Assembly (NCBI GenBank): GCA_027574665.1
Contig: CM050652.1
Coordinates: forward strand, 41,630,307-41,694,306
DNA: 64,000 bases
From: Rhynochetos jubatus
Taxonomy: Eukaryota > Chordata > Aves > Eurypygiformes > Rhynochetidae
Direction of reading: 5' to 3'
Positions within the stretch are counted from its first letter, which is position 1; the number at the start of each line of letters is the position of its first letter. Under the pieces are notes generated by a model. The model saw nothing but the letters and a program-made list of their open reading frames with translations, made no database searches and was not told where the DNA came from. Made by a program: the position numbers and the translations under genes. Positions 26,090 to 36,881 of this stretch are shown one piece after another.

Positions 26090-27600
26090 AAGGAAGATCA
26101 GGGAAAATATAGGCCCTCTGCAGAAGGAAATGGGAGAGCTGGTTTCCCAGGATATGGAGAAGGCTGAGGTGCTCAATGATTTTTTTGCCTTGGTCTTCAC
26201 TGGCAAGGGTGCAAGCCATACCCCCCAGTCACAGAAGGCAGGGGAAGGACTGGGAGAATGGAGAGCTGCCCTTGGTTAGAGAAGATCAGGTTTGGAAGCA
26301 CCTAAGGAACCTGAAGGTGCACAAATCCATGGGACCTGATGCAATACATCCATGGGTCCTGAAAAAACTGATGGATAAGGTTGCAAAACCTCTATCCATC
26401 ATATTTGAGAAGTCATGGCTGTCTGGTGATGTTTCCACTGACTGGAAAAGGGGAAACATAATCCCCATCTTTAAAAAGGGAAAAAAAGAGGATCTGGGGA
26501 CTACAGGCTAGTCAGCCTCACCTCTGTGCCTGGCATGATCATGGAGCAGATCCTCCTGGAAACCACACTAAGGCACATGAGGAGGTGATTGGTGACAGCC
26601 AACGTGGCTTCACAAAGGGCAGATCGTGCCTGATGAATATGGTGGCCTTCTATGATGAGGGTCACGGCCTTGGTGGATAAAGGAAGGGCAACTGATGTCA
26701 TCTACCTGGACTTGTGCAAAGCGTTTGATACTGTCCTGCATGACATCCTTGTCTCTAAACTGGAGAGACATGGGTTTGACACATGGACCACTCTGTGGAT
26801 AAGGAACTGGCTTTATGTTTGCACTCAGAGTGGTGGTTAATGGCTCGATGTCTGAGTGGAGACCAGTGGCAAGTGGTGTTCCTCAGGGGGTTGGTTTTGA
26901 GACTGGTACTGTTTAACGTCTTTTTCAGTGACATGGACAGTGGGATTGAGTGCACCCTCAGCAAGTTTGCCAGTGACACCATGCTGTGTGGTGTGGTTGG
27001 CACGCTGGAGGGAAGGGGTGCCATCCAGAGGGACTTGTACAGGCTGGAGAGGTGGGCCTCTGCCAACCTCATGATGTTCAACCAGGCCAAGTGCAAGGTC
27101 CTGTATGTGGGTCGAGGCAATCCCAAACACAAGCTGGGCGGAGAATGGATTGAGAGCAGTCCTGAGGAGAAGGACTTGGGGGTACTGGTGGATGAAAAGG
27201 TGGACATGAGCCAGCAGCGTGTGCTGGCAGCCCAGAAAGCCAACCCTATCCTGGGCTGTGTCAGAAGTGTGGCGAGCAGGTTGAGGGAGGGGATTCTCCC
27301 CCTCTACTCTGCTCTTGTGAGACCCCACCTGTAGTACTGTGTCCAGCTCTGGAGCCCTCAGCTTAAGAAAGGGTATCAAGGCCACAAAGATAGCAGAGTT
27401 GCTCCAGCCCTCTGATCATGAAGAAAGGCTGAGAGAATTGGGCTTGTTCAGCCTGGAGAAGGCTCCAGGGAGACCTTATAGCAGCCTTCCAGTACCTGAA
27501 GGGACCTACAAGGAAGCTGGGGGGTGGGGGGCCTTTTTACAAGACCCTGTAGTGACAGGACAAGGGGTAATGGGTTTAAACTGAAAGCAGGGAGATTTAG
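26090..27600 (+). pseudogene. CR1 ORF2 reverse transcriptase remnant
   Basis: The sequence begins in the segment just before the RT fingers ([22 protein letters not shown]). It continues through PDAIHPWVLKKL, KSWLSGDVSTDWKRG and IIPIFKKGKKED. RT motif A is kept as [11 protein letters not shown] at 26705-26737. Motif B (SGVPQG, about 26874-26891) is followed by a frameshift. The catalytic FADD of motif C reads FASD at 26966-26977, so the first aspartate is serine. The thumb region continues through NLMMFNQAKCKVL and KDLGVLVDEKVDMSQQ to ALVRPHL. There TAG at 27332-27334 replaces the usual glutamate codon. Further frameshifts lie at about 26500 and 26580. The remnant is dead by several independent lesions. 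Confidence 0.9.
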
Positions 27601-27824
27601 ACTGGATATCAGGAAGAAATTCTTTACAGAGAGGGTGGTGAGGCACTGGCACAGGTTGCCCAGAGAAGATGTGGATGCCCCATCCCTGGAAGTGTTCAAG
27701 GCCAGGCTGGATGAGGCTTGGAGCAACCTGGTCTAGTGGAGGGTGTCCCTGCCCATGGCAGGGGGATTGGAACTCTGTGATCTTTAAGGTCCCTTCCAAC
27801 CCAAAGCATTCCACGATTCTGTGA

Positions 27825-27842
27825 TTTTTTTTTTTTTTTTTT
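27825..27842. repeat. Poly-T run (T18)
   Basis: Begins at the base after the CR1 3' terminus. CR1 elements normally end in short 8-base repeats rather than a homopolymer, so this is either slippage of the tail or a pre-existing T tract at the insertion site. Confidence 0.95.
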
Positions 27843-28686
27843 GTTGTATCTCAAACTTAATTCAGCAGTTCCTGAAGTTGGTCTTCCACTAATATTCAAC
27901 CTAACAGCAGATTGAAGTGTGATGACTCGAAGAGGGATGGGTTTGTATCTTTGACCCTTTTGATAGATGGTATCTTCACTGAGAATGTCATGTCCAAACT
28001 TTCCGTTTGACTTGGTCTGTCTTTGCTTTATGACAATGTGTTCGTGTGAAAAACTGGTTGGCATTTCAGGAGCTGGCCAATGAGCATGCCAGTTGTGTCC
28101 TTGCCTGCAGGGTAGGAAAAACTATCAGAAGAGCAGAGCAGAGGGCTGGAGGTGATTATACTTTCTGCCATCCAGTTATTCTATCTGATCATCACAAGTA
28201 TATGAAACTGGATTAAGATTTCCTGAATTTTTAAACACAAATGGTTCTTTATGTCTGTAAACATTCACATCTTTTATCTGATAGTATCTTGCACCTACCC
28301 AACATGGTAATTTACAGAAGACAGCAAAAACAGTCTGATGTAATGAGATATGAATGAGGGTAAATAAAAATAGATAATTATAATAGATAAATGATAGATC
28401 ATGATTCTCTCCTGAGCTTACGATTGATATAGATGGATCTAGACAGTGCCTCTGCATTTTAACACTGTTTTCTGTCAACGAATTTCTAGTATGCTTCACA
28501 TGTAGATACTAATGAAAAAATAAATATAATTGTGAATTGCTGTGGGAGAGCTTTTTACTATTAAAAAGGAAACAATTTTAGCCATGTTAAGATGACTATA
28601 ATTTTTTTTTTCCTCTCATGATGTGAAGCTTATCTTATCAATATTATGTTTTGGTGTGTTGTTTTAGGTTTTTTTTTTAAGCAAAC

Positions 28687-28709
28687 TTTTTTTTTTTTTT
28701 TTTTTTTTT
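28687..28709. repeat. Poly-T run (T23)
   Basis: Uninterrupted 23 T, followed by GTGGGG. No transposon body is recognised on either side, so it need not be a retroposon tail. Confidence 0.96.
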
Positions 28710-29654
28710 GTGGGGAGCCTATTATTCCATTTTAAAAACCTAAGAATGTTTAATTTGCATGGATTAAGATAAATGATAAGGTTAACAAACATGTTTGCGA
28801 CAGAAAATTTCAAGGTTTTGTAATTTTTCCTTAATTAAATCTACTCCTTTAGTGATCTACATAATAAGAATATTTACAGTTTTAGAATGCATAGCCCAGC
28901 AGAAAATTTCCAAGTTATTATTTTATACATTAGTATATGTGGTATCTGTTATATGCCAAAAATGCTTAATTGAAATAATTCTACATTAATTTTACTATTT
29001 TTACTAATACTCTTGATGCAAATTTTGGAAGAAATTGTATGGAAAGAGTTTCATAAGGGAATAAAACATGTCAGAGCAGTGTCCCGATAGGTTAGTTGGA
29101 GTAGTACATTAAAACTCATCGTGCCGTATGCCTTCTACTCATTCTTCATCATTTACTTTCATGAATAACATGGTTTTGGAGAAGAAATAGCAATATATTT
29201 CTAGCTTCAAGATGAAAGATTGAGTATTCTGCATCTAACCCTCAAAGATTAATTTCTATCTATTCCTATTTGTGAAAGTAGCTTAGAATAATATTTTTTT
29301 CAGTAACTTCTTTGTTTGCTCATCTTGAAACTATGTGGCTCTTGAGCATCAACTTCAAAATTCAGGTGATTATATTGTAAACAGTCTGATTCTGTATTTA
29401 TTGAGTTGCCCTGAACTCTTGCCTCCTGCTGGTCCAATTTATATTCCATGTCAACATTAGCAGTGCATGTAGCATAAACTTACTAAGCACTACATTTATT
29501 TCATGATTACATTGTCTTTGCTGCTAAATACTTATAGGAGACTCGGAAGAATGTCTTGTCCTTTGCCCATCTTTAGAAAGCTGTGGAAAGGAGTAACTGT
29601 AATTGCAGTTCTTTCTGAATCATTAATTTGTTCTTTAAAAATGTGTTGGTGTCT

Positions 29655-29790
29655 CTGTGTGTATATATAGAATACTTCTGTAGTTGTATTTTTTTCTTAT
29701 GTTTGCAAAAAAGGGTGTGTGTTTGTGTGTGTATATACAGAGAGATGTTTCCAGTTACTCATATACATATGTGTGTATGTATGTATAAGC
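29655..29790. repeat. Interrupted TG/TA microsatellite cluster
   Basis: Three short bursts of alternating purine-pyrimidine sequence. One is at about 29655-29669 (CTGTGTGTATATATA). The second is at about 29715-29738 (GTGTGTGTTTGTGTGTGTAT). The third is at about 29761-29787 (TATACATATGTGTGTATGTA). They are separated by ordinary AT-rich sequence. Confidence 0.85.
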
Positions 29791-30908
29791 ATGTTGCAAT
29801 CTTTAGCAGTCTGTTGATTATATAGGGATAAACGTGTTTTACAGGTTTGCAGAGTCTGTTCCTGAGATTGTATTAGAACTTTTGTTTATGAGCAGAAAGC
29901 TCAGTAGTACTTGCAGTGAGTGGGAAGCAAAACCACAGCCAATATTGTCTTGCATGTACTGAGAATTCCAGCCTCTAAAAATATTTTAGAAGTAAGAATA
30001 ACTTTTTAAATACTGCATGGGGCCCTTCCTAATGTTTTGGCAGAAGACTACACCTCATATGAAATAAGAATAGCAGACAAAATATAGAAAAAGGTTTGTG
30101 GATACAGAAGTATTAGAAAGTGTTAATTAATGCACAGATAAGAACAGATCCTTAGTGGTATCAGTTCTCACAGTTGTACGTCACTCACTTTTCAAAGCAT
30201 TTTTTCTTAATTTCTTTTTCTAGCAGATGACATTTCTTACTAGCAGTGCTTCTCATAGGAATGTATTTCTAGTCTGATTTAGTTTTTCCTTCTCATTTAT
30301 ATTAATAATCTTATTTGAGGATCTGAATTTAAAACCGTTTGTTTTTCTTCACTCTTGTGTGTTCTTTTCCTTTCATTTTAACTGATTGTAGTTAATTTTT
30401 AATTTGAGGTACCAACACCTCTGTCTTTGCTTGTGTCTGGCAGCTTTTGTTGTGAACGTTATTAAAGATAAGACTTGTCTGAAGAGAAAACTTTTCAACC
30501 CCCTTACACCTTTTTTTCCCTGTAGAGACAAAACTTCTATCTGGCTTTTCTCTTTGTATGGTCAACTCCTACACGCCTTCCTTACCTCTGAGTATTTGTG
30601 AAGTATCAAATGCACTCCAGAACAAGCAGATGATAAACTGTTCATAAACTACTTCATGCTAGCTTTAGAAGATTGCTTGCTATTAGTACAATTAGGATAG
30701 TCTTCTAATACAAGCAAAAAGGCTTATGTCGGAGCATAAAATGTATTTTTTATAAATTATCTGGTTACGTTGGGATTAATAAAGATCACATTGTTTGGGA
30801 GCAGCCTGAAAGAAGTTACAAAATGAAGTACAGAAAGAGAAAGTGCAGAAGAAAGACGATTTGTCGAATGTATAAGAAACATAATCTGAGCAGTAGATCG
30901 GAATAGCC

Positions 30909-31521
30909 TGTCATGGTTTAGCCCCAGTAAGCAACCAAGTTTCACCCAGCCACTTGCTCACCTACCCCCTTCCACACCCCACCCACCACCCAGTAGTAGG
31001 ATGGGGGAGAGAATTGGAGGAGAAAGATAGAGAACTTGTGGGTTGAGATAAGAACAGTTTAATAATTGAAAATAAGTGAAATAAAATAATTATACTAATA
31101 GTATTAATATGTAATGAAAATAATACTACTACTAATAGCGATAATATTACATAATAAAACAAAAAAGGAAGGAAACCAAAATGATACAACTGCTTACCAC
31201 CAGTCGACCAGTGCTTAACCAGTTCCCAAGCAGTGATTCTCCCTCCTGGCCAACCCCCCAATTTATATACTGAGCATGATGTTTGGTGGCATGAAATGTC
31301 CCTCTGGTCAGTTTGGATCAGCTATCTGGGCTGTGTCCAGATACAGTATGCAGGTGCAGTGTCAGAAACTAAAAAAATCCTTGACTTGGTATAAAACATT
31401 CCTTAGCAACAAGTAAAAACATCAGTGTTTATCAACATTATTCTCAGCACAAATCGAAAACACAGCCTCACACTAGCTACTGTGAAGACAATCAACTCTT
31501 ATCCTAACTAAAACCAACACA
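30909..31521 (-). mobile_element. Solo LTR of an avian endogenous retrovirus, family A, copy 2 (nearly complete)
   Basis: A 613-base LTR read on the minus strand from TGTGTTGGTTTTAG (31521) to CTAAACCATGACA (30909), bounded by TG...CA. It contains a TATA box (RC of 31261-31269), an AT-rich R/U5 part with AAT/TAT trinucleotide expansion (31070-31165), a possible ATTAAA poly(A) signal (RC of 31058-31063), and the C-rich to G-rich end that matches copies 1 and 3. No internal retroviral sequence, primer-binding site or polypurine tract adjoins it, so it is a solo LTR left by recombination. I see no clear target-site duplication. Confidence 0.85.
31261..31269 (-). promoter_or_regulatory. LTR TATA box
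   Basis: TATATAAAT on the minus strand within the family A LTR, at the position where LTR core promoters sit (upstream of the AT-rich R region). Copy 1 has the degraded CAATACAAAT at the same place. The box looks intact; activity is unknown. Confidence 0.5.
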
Positions 31522-31529
31522 GACCTTAT

Positions 31530-32620
31530 GACGTGAGGAAGAATTGAGAAGGCAAGATGACTATGGTTACTAGAAAAGGAAGAGGTTAGACTGTGGACAG
31601 TGTTTTTCACTTTGAGGCTGTTTGTTTCTTTGATTTTTTTAAAGAAGGAAAAATTTAAGTGAAGGGCAAGAATTAATAAGTATCCTGAGCCACTGCAGAA
31701 ACTTGCCTATTAATGAGGCTAAGCTCTAAAGAACAGATGAGCCAGAATATGGGTAAAGGATTTAGAGAAGTCAAAGTTGTTCTGGACTAGCCGTAGTAAG
31801 TTTGAGCAGCTATCAGGCCATTTAAAGTAATGCATTGGAAACAAAGACAAAAGTGCGGAACAAGGAACTGTCTGGTTGTGAAAAAGGGATGAGTCATTGA
31901 CGCACAAATTATAGCTGGATCCACATAATATTCACCAGAGATAAGATAAAAGGTAGGAGAATCCAGTGCTATAGAGAAAAGAAACTATAAGGCAAAAGCG
32001 GGATGAGTGAAAACTAAACTACAGGACCACAGAGTCTGAAATAGACCTTAAGAAAAGGGGTGTAAACACTAATATAAAAAGCTGTAGAGGTGTTAGGATG
32101 GCAGGATTTAAGACTTGGCTAAGCATTGATCAGTGAAGTGGGAAACACTGGTAAGGAAAGAGCAGGACATGCATTTTATAAGAAGGCTGTAAAACTTTGC
32201 TTAAAAATGCTTCAGAAAGGTAAAGGATGAAGATAGGGCTGTGAGATGAACAGTAAAATGGTAGATGGAGCTGAAGGTCCTTTTGTATAGAATGTGTACG
32301 GACCAGTAAGCAGAATCCGGGGTTATTTATAAACTAGACGGAGTAGGAGCAATGGATGGAGTCAGATAGTCTAAGTATGGTAGTGTGATGAACAACAACT
32401 ATTAGGGCAAAAGGAATGTGATTTAGTCAGTAAACACAAAAAGATATGAGAGAAAAGGCAAAGGAAAGAACAAACAAATCTTAAGCCTATTGGATTTTCT
32501 TTCCATTAAAAAAAAGAGATCCTGAACAGCTTGCAAGAAGAGATGGTACCGTAGTAGGTCCTGCTTTTCAGCATTCAGCCATGAAAAGGAAGTTTTGAAA
32601 CATCAAACAACTATTGTGTG
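31530..32620 (+). other. Long purine-biased block
   Basis: About 1.1 kb in which the plus strand is conspicuously rich in A and G (repeated GGAAAG, GAAAAG and GGATGAAG patterns), with few pyrimidine tracts. No open reading frame, LINE domain or terminal repeat is recognisable. It abuts the solo LTR but does not resemble retroviral internal sequence. It could be a decayed LINE or DNA transposon strand, or simple strand-asymmetric drift. No function is assigned. Confidence 0.4.
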
Positions 32621-35600
32621 GTTAAAGATTCTGGCATGTAATATTCTACTCAAAAAAAACCCCAACCCAAATCACCAACTGTTTTAGCGCTTGTGGAAGT
32701 TGAGGAACAGCACAGGTTCACCAACTTCATATAGCTGTCTTTGGACAGATGCAGCCAGTTTATCAGCTGGCAAATAGTGATACTGAATATTTAGGCAGCT
32801 GTGAATCCTCTAAATGGCCTTTTCACTATCTTCATATGTTCTATTGCTTCTAGTCCAAGATAGGAAAGTGTCCTTTCCCATTCCACTGGTATATTGCTTC
32901 CTTGTACATCTTCCTATACTTATTTTCATTCTGCTGCATTTATAACCTGTACAGTAGCATTTCAGGTTCAGTGGTACTTCCTAGGATCATTTTATTCTTC
33001 TTTTAAATACTGAACAGATTCAGAACTCTGAAAGTCTTTCATCATAAAATAGCCTTTAATCTCCAGGTAAGCTTTCTAGGTCCTCTCTGTTAAAGAATTT
33101 GAATGTCCTCCACTTTAGTGTCCTGAAAGGCTAAAGATGTTTCAAGAGTGGTGCACGTGATATGTCTGTACCTTGCATTCTGGAGTTGTTTAGCCTTTTT
33201 TTTTTTTTTTTTTTAATTTACCAGCTTCACTGTAAAAATGCAAATTCCACTGTCTTATTTTAGATTTTGGTAACTAGCTATTTCTTTTTTCTTTGCCTAA
33301 ACAGCAGTGTTTTCTGACTAAGACAAGTAGCAAAATCAACTTGTAGTCAAAGTTGTCCATTTCTACAAATGGGTAGAACGTTTTGACAGCTCACAGGGCA
33401 ACAGCTAGCAAAAACTGACTAGGTCATGTTTACAGCATGAACTTAAGGATCAATTACTGAAAATTTTAATACCTGAATTTATTATTACGTGCCAAATGGA
33501 TACACCTTCTGGAAGAGTTTGTCTTCAGAGAAAGAAATGCTTTGGGTATGGAGAAAAGTAGCTGGTATGTCAAAGGCTGAAAAGTTCAATTTGTCAAAAT
33601 GTTTCCTTTGCCACATGCGTATTTAGTTTTTAGAAAGATATTGGCCCATTACTTACTGACAGATTTGGGTTGTGAGTACTTCAGATTTCCCCTTAAAAAT
33701 GCTGCTATACCTTTTGCAATTATTTCAAATCACATATTTCTCCTCCTTCAGAATAAGCAAGTTTCTTCCATTAAGTTTGATCCTTTCTTGAATCTTGTCT
33801 ATTAAAAGATTACCTTGGTCATATTTTTTCCCATTGAAAAGGTAAATGGCTAAGTCATTTTATCTGCTTTGTGTTAAGGAAAGCTCCAGCTCAGAGACTA
33901 AGCCTTTAAAGTCATATATACAGGTATTGCAAAGATTAAAACACAGGGAAGTCAGATACAGCCTCTGACACAAGGATTTTCTTTAATGGAACCCTTATTT
34001 CTCTTGATTTATAAATAATCCCTTTGCTTATGCACCCTAAGACCATAGTAACCTTTTCAGACAGCTGTTATGCATGACTCTGTACAAATGATCTCTACTG
34101 CTTTTGGCTGTGTTACCTGAAATGAAATATACAGGTCTCTGTTGGTCTTGGTTGACTTTCACCAAATGTGCAACACTTAAAATTCATGCTACTATCATCT
34201 CTCTATATTCCTATTCTGCTTAATCTTCCTCAGTCTGGCAATATTTTATTACATTCTTTTCATTTACAATTCATATTCACAAAGTTTATTTAATTAATGT
34301 TAGGCAATTTTTAATGTATTAATATGAATTATAAATAAAATGTTACATTGCATTAGAGTATTATAAACCTAAGGCTATGTTAAGAAAGGGATTTTATCAG
34401 CTGATAACCTTATGTGGCTTATGGGAAACTAATTTAAACGGTAGGAATAATAGCATACAAATTTTTTTTCTTCACTTTTTTAGTACTTAGTATACTTTAT
34501 TCAAAACACATGAATAAAATCAGGAAACGTTATATTCTTCCTTCACATGTTAGTTACTCTTCAAGTATTGTTACTGTTACTGCACAGGTTTGACTGATGG
34601 CTGTGTCAGACACATTTAGTGCATATCAAGCACCTCTGTACAAGCTCTGTGCTAATATCTGTGATGATAACCCCATACGTTATTGTTACTAAGTGAGTCT
34701 TATAGCTGGCATTAAAAGTGTGGTGTTGGGCTTTGGTTTTTGGGTTTAGATTTGATTGGGGTTTGTTAGTTTTATTTTGCTTGCTTTTTTTTTTTTTTTT
34801 CACAAAACATACACCTGTCCTTTAAATAGCATTGTCCATATTTAAACAGCTGTGATCTTCAGGTGAGTGCCTTTGTGCTGTTTATAATTACAGTACTGTG
34901 TAAAATGGCTGTTCTATTTAATATAATTTGTGATATGTGAGGGTAACTTTGAATAGGCAGGTTTTTCAAAACTAGTGACAGAAACGTGGGCCTGTGACTG
35001 AGTCATATATATAAAGTCAAAAATACATTTCTAAAATTAATGAGTATTTGAGTAGATGCTAGTGTGACTAGATTTTGAATTGGAAGTATTGCTTACTGGT
35101 AAAAAAAAAAAAAAGTGGAAAATCTTGTCATTTGCTTATTGTGAGTTATTTTCCTGGATGGATTTTGCAATGATTCTCAGGTTTTGTATTTAGGCATGTG
35201 CTTGGTGTTTTTAAGGCAATAATCACAAGTGGAATCTGCTACCTCTCTAACTCTATGGCAGCTTAGTCAATAGCTGCCACGTTTCTTGGCTAATAGCTTT
35301 CTTGTACTTTTTAACTCATTCCATTGGGGAAAATTTAAGCTACTGAATTACTTTCCTTCTTCAGAAATATAAAATGTAAAAAAATTCCTATGCAATCTCT
35401 CCTTTATTCTGTTCAGAAATTTTCCTTCCCCTTTGTAATACATCTCTACTTTTTCACTTGTCTCTGCTCTCCTCTACTATTTGGTGTCACATTTCTATTA
35501 ACTTCTAAATTCCTGAGCTAAACTGTTTTTTCCTGATCCCCCAAATAGCTTTTACTTGTTCCCTTGCATTTTGTACTTCTGTTCATAAACTAGTCTTAAG

Positions 35601-36508
35601 GCCCTAGAGAAGAACTTCATTTGTCCTTTGACATGCTTCTCAAATCTGATCGAAGAAGTCTATTAACATTACCCTTTTGCTGCTTCCTTCTGGCAAAAGA
35701 ATTGGAAGCTCACCAAACTCACTCAGTATTCCCAGCCCAAGTTTGACTGCACTGTGGTTGCAGTCAAGTGCCCTAATACTTATAGCATTTTAAAGTATTT
35801 GATGAATGTCTGTTCTGTATAAAATCAGATTTAATGTCAAAGGCACACATTTTACCAGTGTCCTGTTTTTATAAGCATTGGTATTCTGCTTTAGAAGCAA
35901 AAAAGACCCTGCACAGGCAGACCACGATGGTTGAAGTCAACGTCAAAGTATTTTGAATTAGTAGTTTTCATTGAACTTTATTGAGGTTCTTTCAGGTATT
36001 TGTGAGTTTCATTGAATTATTGGAATTTATTTGGTAGAATAACCCATCCAAATTTACCCTAAAAATAAGATCTGATGTGGAGCTTGTAGACATCTTGAAA
36101 GCAAAATTTGAAGTTTCCTGTTTGCTTAGAATCTCACAATATATATTTATACTTTTTTTAAAGAAGTTTTGGGTATCCATAATACAATTATTTTTTTTTT
36201 GCAGCTCAACCTAAATTCAATTTTTATTTCAAATTTTATTTTTAAATTTTGCAAGAAATTTCCATAGTGTTGGTATCCTTTCTAAGAGCTTTTGTGGTAG
36301 ACTTTTGTGATTTGAAACATCCACTCTGAAACAGAAAAGCTGCATGAAAATACAGCAAGAATATATTGAGACTACCTAGGAGCTGCTGAAGCAGTCTGGT
36401 CACACTGACCAGGTTGATTCCCCATGGTTTCTTTCTGCCTATCTGCTTAGTGTCCACCACATGACTTCTGTAAAATTGTGCTTTTCTTCTCCTCTCTCCC
36501 ATTTCTAG
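32621..36508. other. Unannotated AT-rich DNA
   Basis: No gene is recognised. Homopolymers occur at 33196-33214 (T19), 34785-34800 (T16) and 35101-35114 (A14). A pyrimidine-rich stretch lies at about 35280-35700. Confidence 0.5.
33196..33214. repeat. Poly-T run (T19)
   Basis: Uninterrupted 19 T followed by AATTTA. No adjacent retroposon is recognised. Confidence 0.95.
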
Positions 36509-36675
36509 TGGATCTTCCAGGTGGGGACAGAATTCTGCCTGAGCTCCTCTCAGCTGGAATACCAGCTTTCATCTCTCAGCTGGGTAACTACAGCTCACGG
36601 CAGCAGTTCAAGTGTACAGGAAAAAAATCTCCCCTGCAGGTTCTGAACAGTTTGAACTTCAAACTCTGCTTGTGA
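36509..36675 (+). CDS. Possible terminal exon (weak)
   Basis: A very strong 3' splice-site pattern, about 28 bases that are nearly all pyrimidine ending TTTCTAG at 36502-36508, is followed by a frame open to TGA at 36673-36675. The exon would start in phase 1 and encode about 55 residues, including DLPGGDRILPELLSAGIPAF and QLGNYSSRQQF. Local GC content rises compared with the flanks, which fits an exon. Possible internal donors are GG|GTAACT at about 36583 and CAG|GTTCTG at about 36640. No family is recognised and no poly(A) signal lies nearby. It could equally be chance or a non-coding RNA exon. Confidence 0.22.
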
Positions 36676-36821
36676 TATGTATTTATTTGCCTGCTTTAAA
36701 AAAATTGAGAATGACTTTCTATGAAGTGCCTTAACTACTCAAACATATCCTCCAAAACATTCATGTTCTTCATTGTGGATGTGAAATGCTGATGCCATAT
36801 TAATCATTTAGTGTGACAGAT

Positions 36822-36881
36822 GGATTAACTAGGGGACAAAACATGTCTAGGGGATTAACTATGGGGTACAACATTTCTAAA
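36822..36881. repeat. Imperfect 30-base tandem duplication
   Basis: Two adjacent diverged units begin GGATTAACT, the first with AGGGGACAAAACATGTCTA and the second (from 36852) with ATGGGGTACAACATTTCTA. Mismatches and a one-base length difference show that it is not recent. Confidence 0.85.

Larger units (their letters stand above)
25490..27824 (+). mobile_element. CR1 LINE, long copy lacking the endonuclease region
   Basis: A 2.3 kb CR1 copy; a complete element is about 4.5 kb. In order: an ORF1 C-terminal esterase-like region (25490-26061), a junction at about 26065-26090, the linker and reverse transcriptase of ORF2 (26090-27330), the ORF2 C-terminal region and 3' UTR, and the terminus GATTCTGTGA at 27815-27824. 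The apurinic/apyrimidinic endonuclease that normally opens ORF2 is missing, so the flanking domains are joined with more than a kilobase lost. Stops and frameshifts are present in both parts, so the copy cannot move. Its 3' end matches the other two CR1 pieces in the window. Confidence 0.95.
27843..30908. other. Unannotated AT-rich DNA
   Basis: No gene is seen. The stretch contains the T23 run and the TG/TA microsatellite listed separately. It is otherwise AT-rich single-copy-looking sequence. Confidence 0.5.

Noticed and set aside
26755-27385. Minus-strand frames of 162 and 182 codons
   Set aside because: Antisense shadows of the CR1 reverse transcriptase, which reads on the plus strand.
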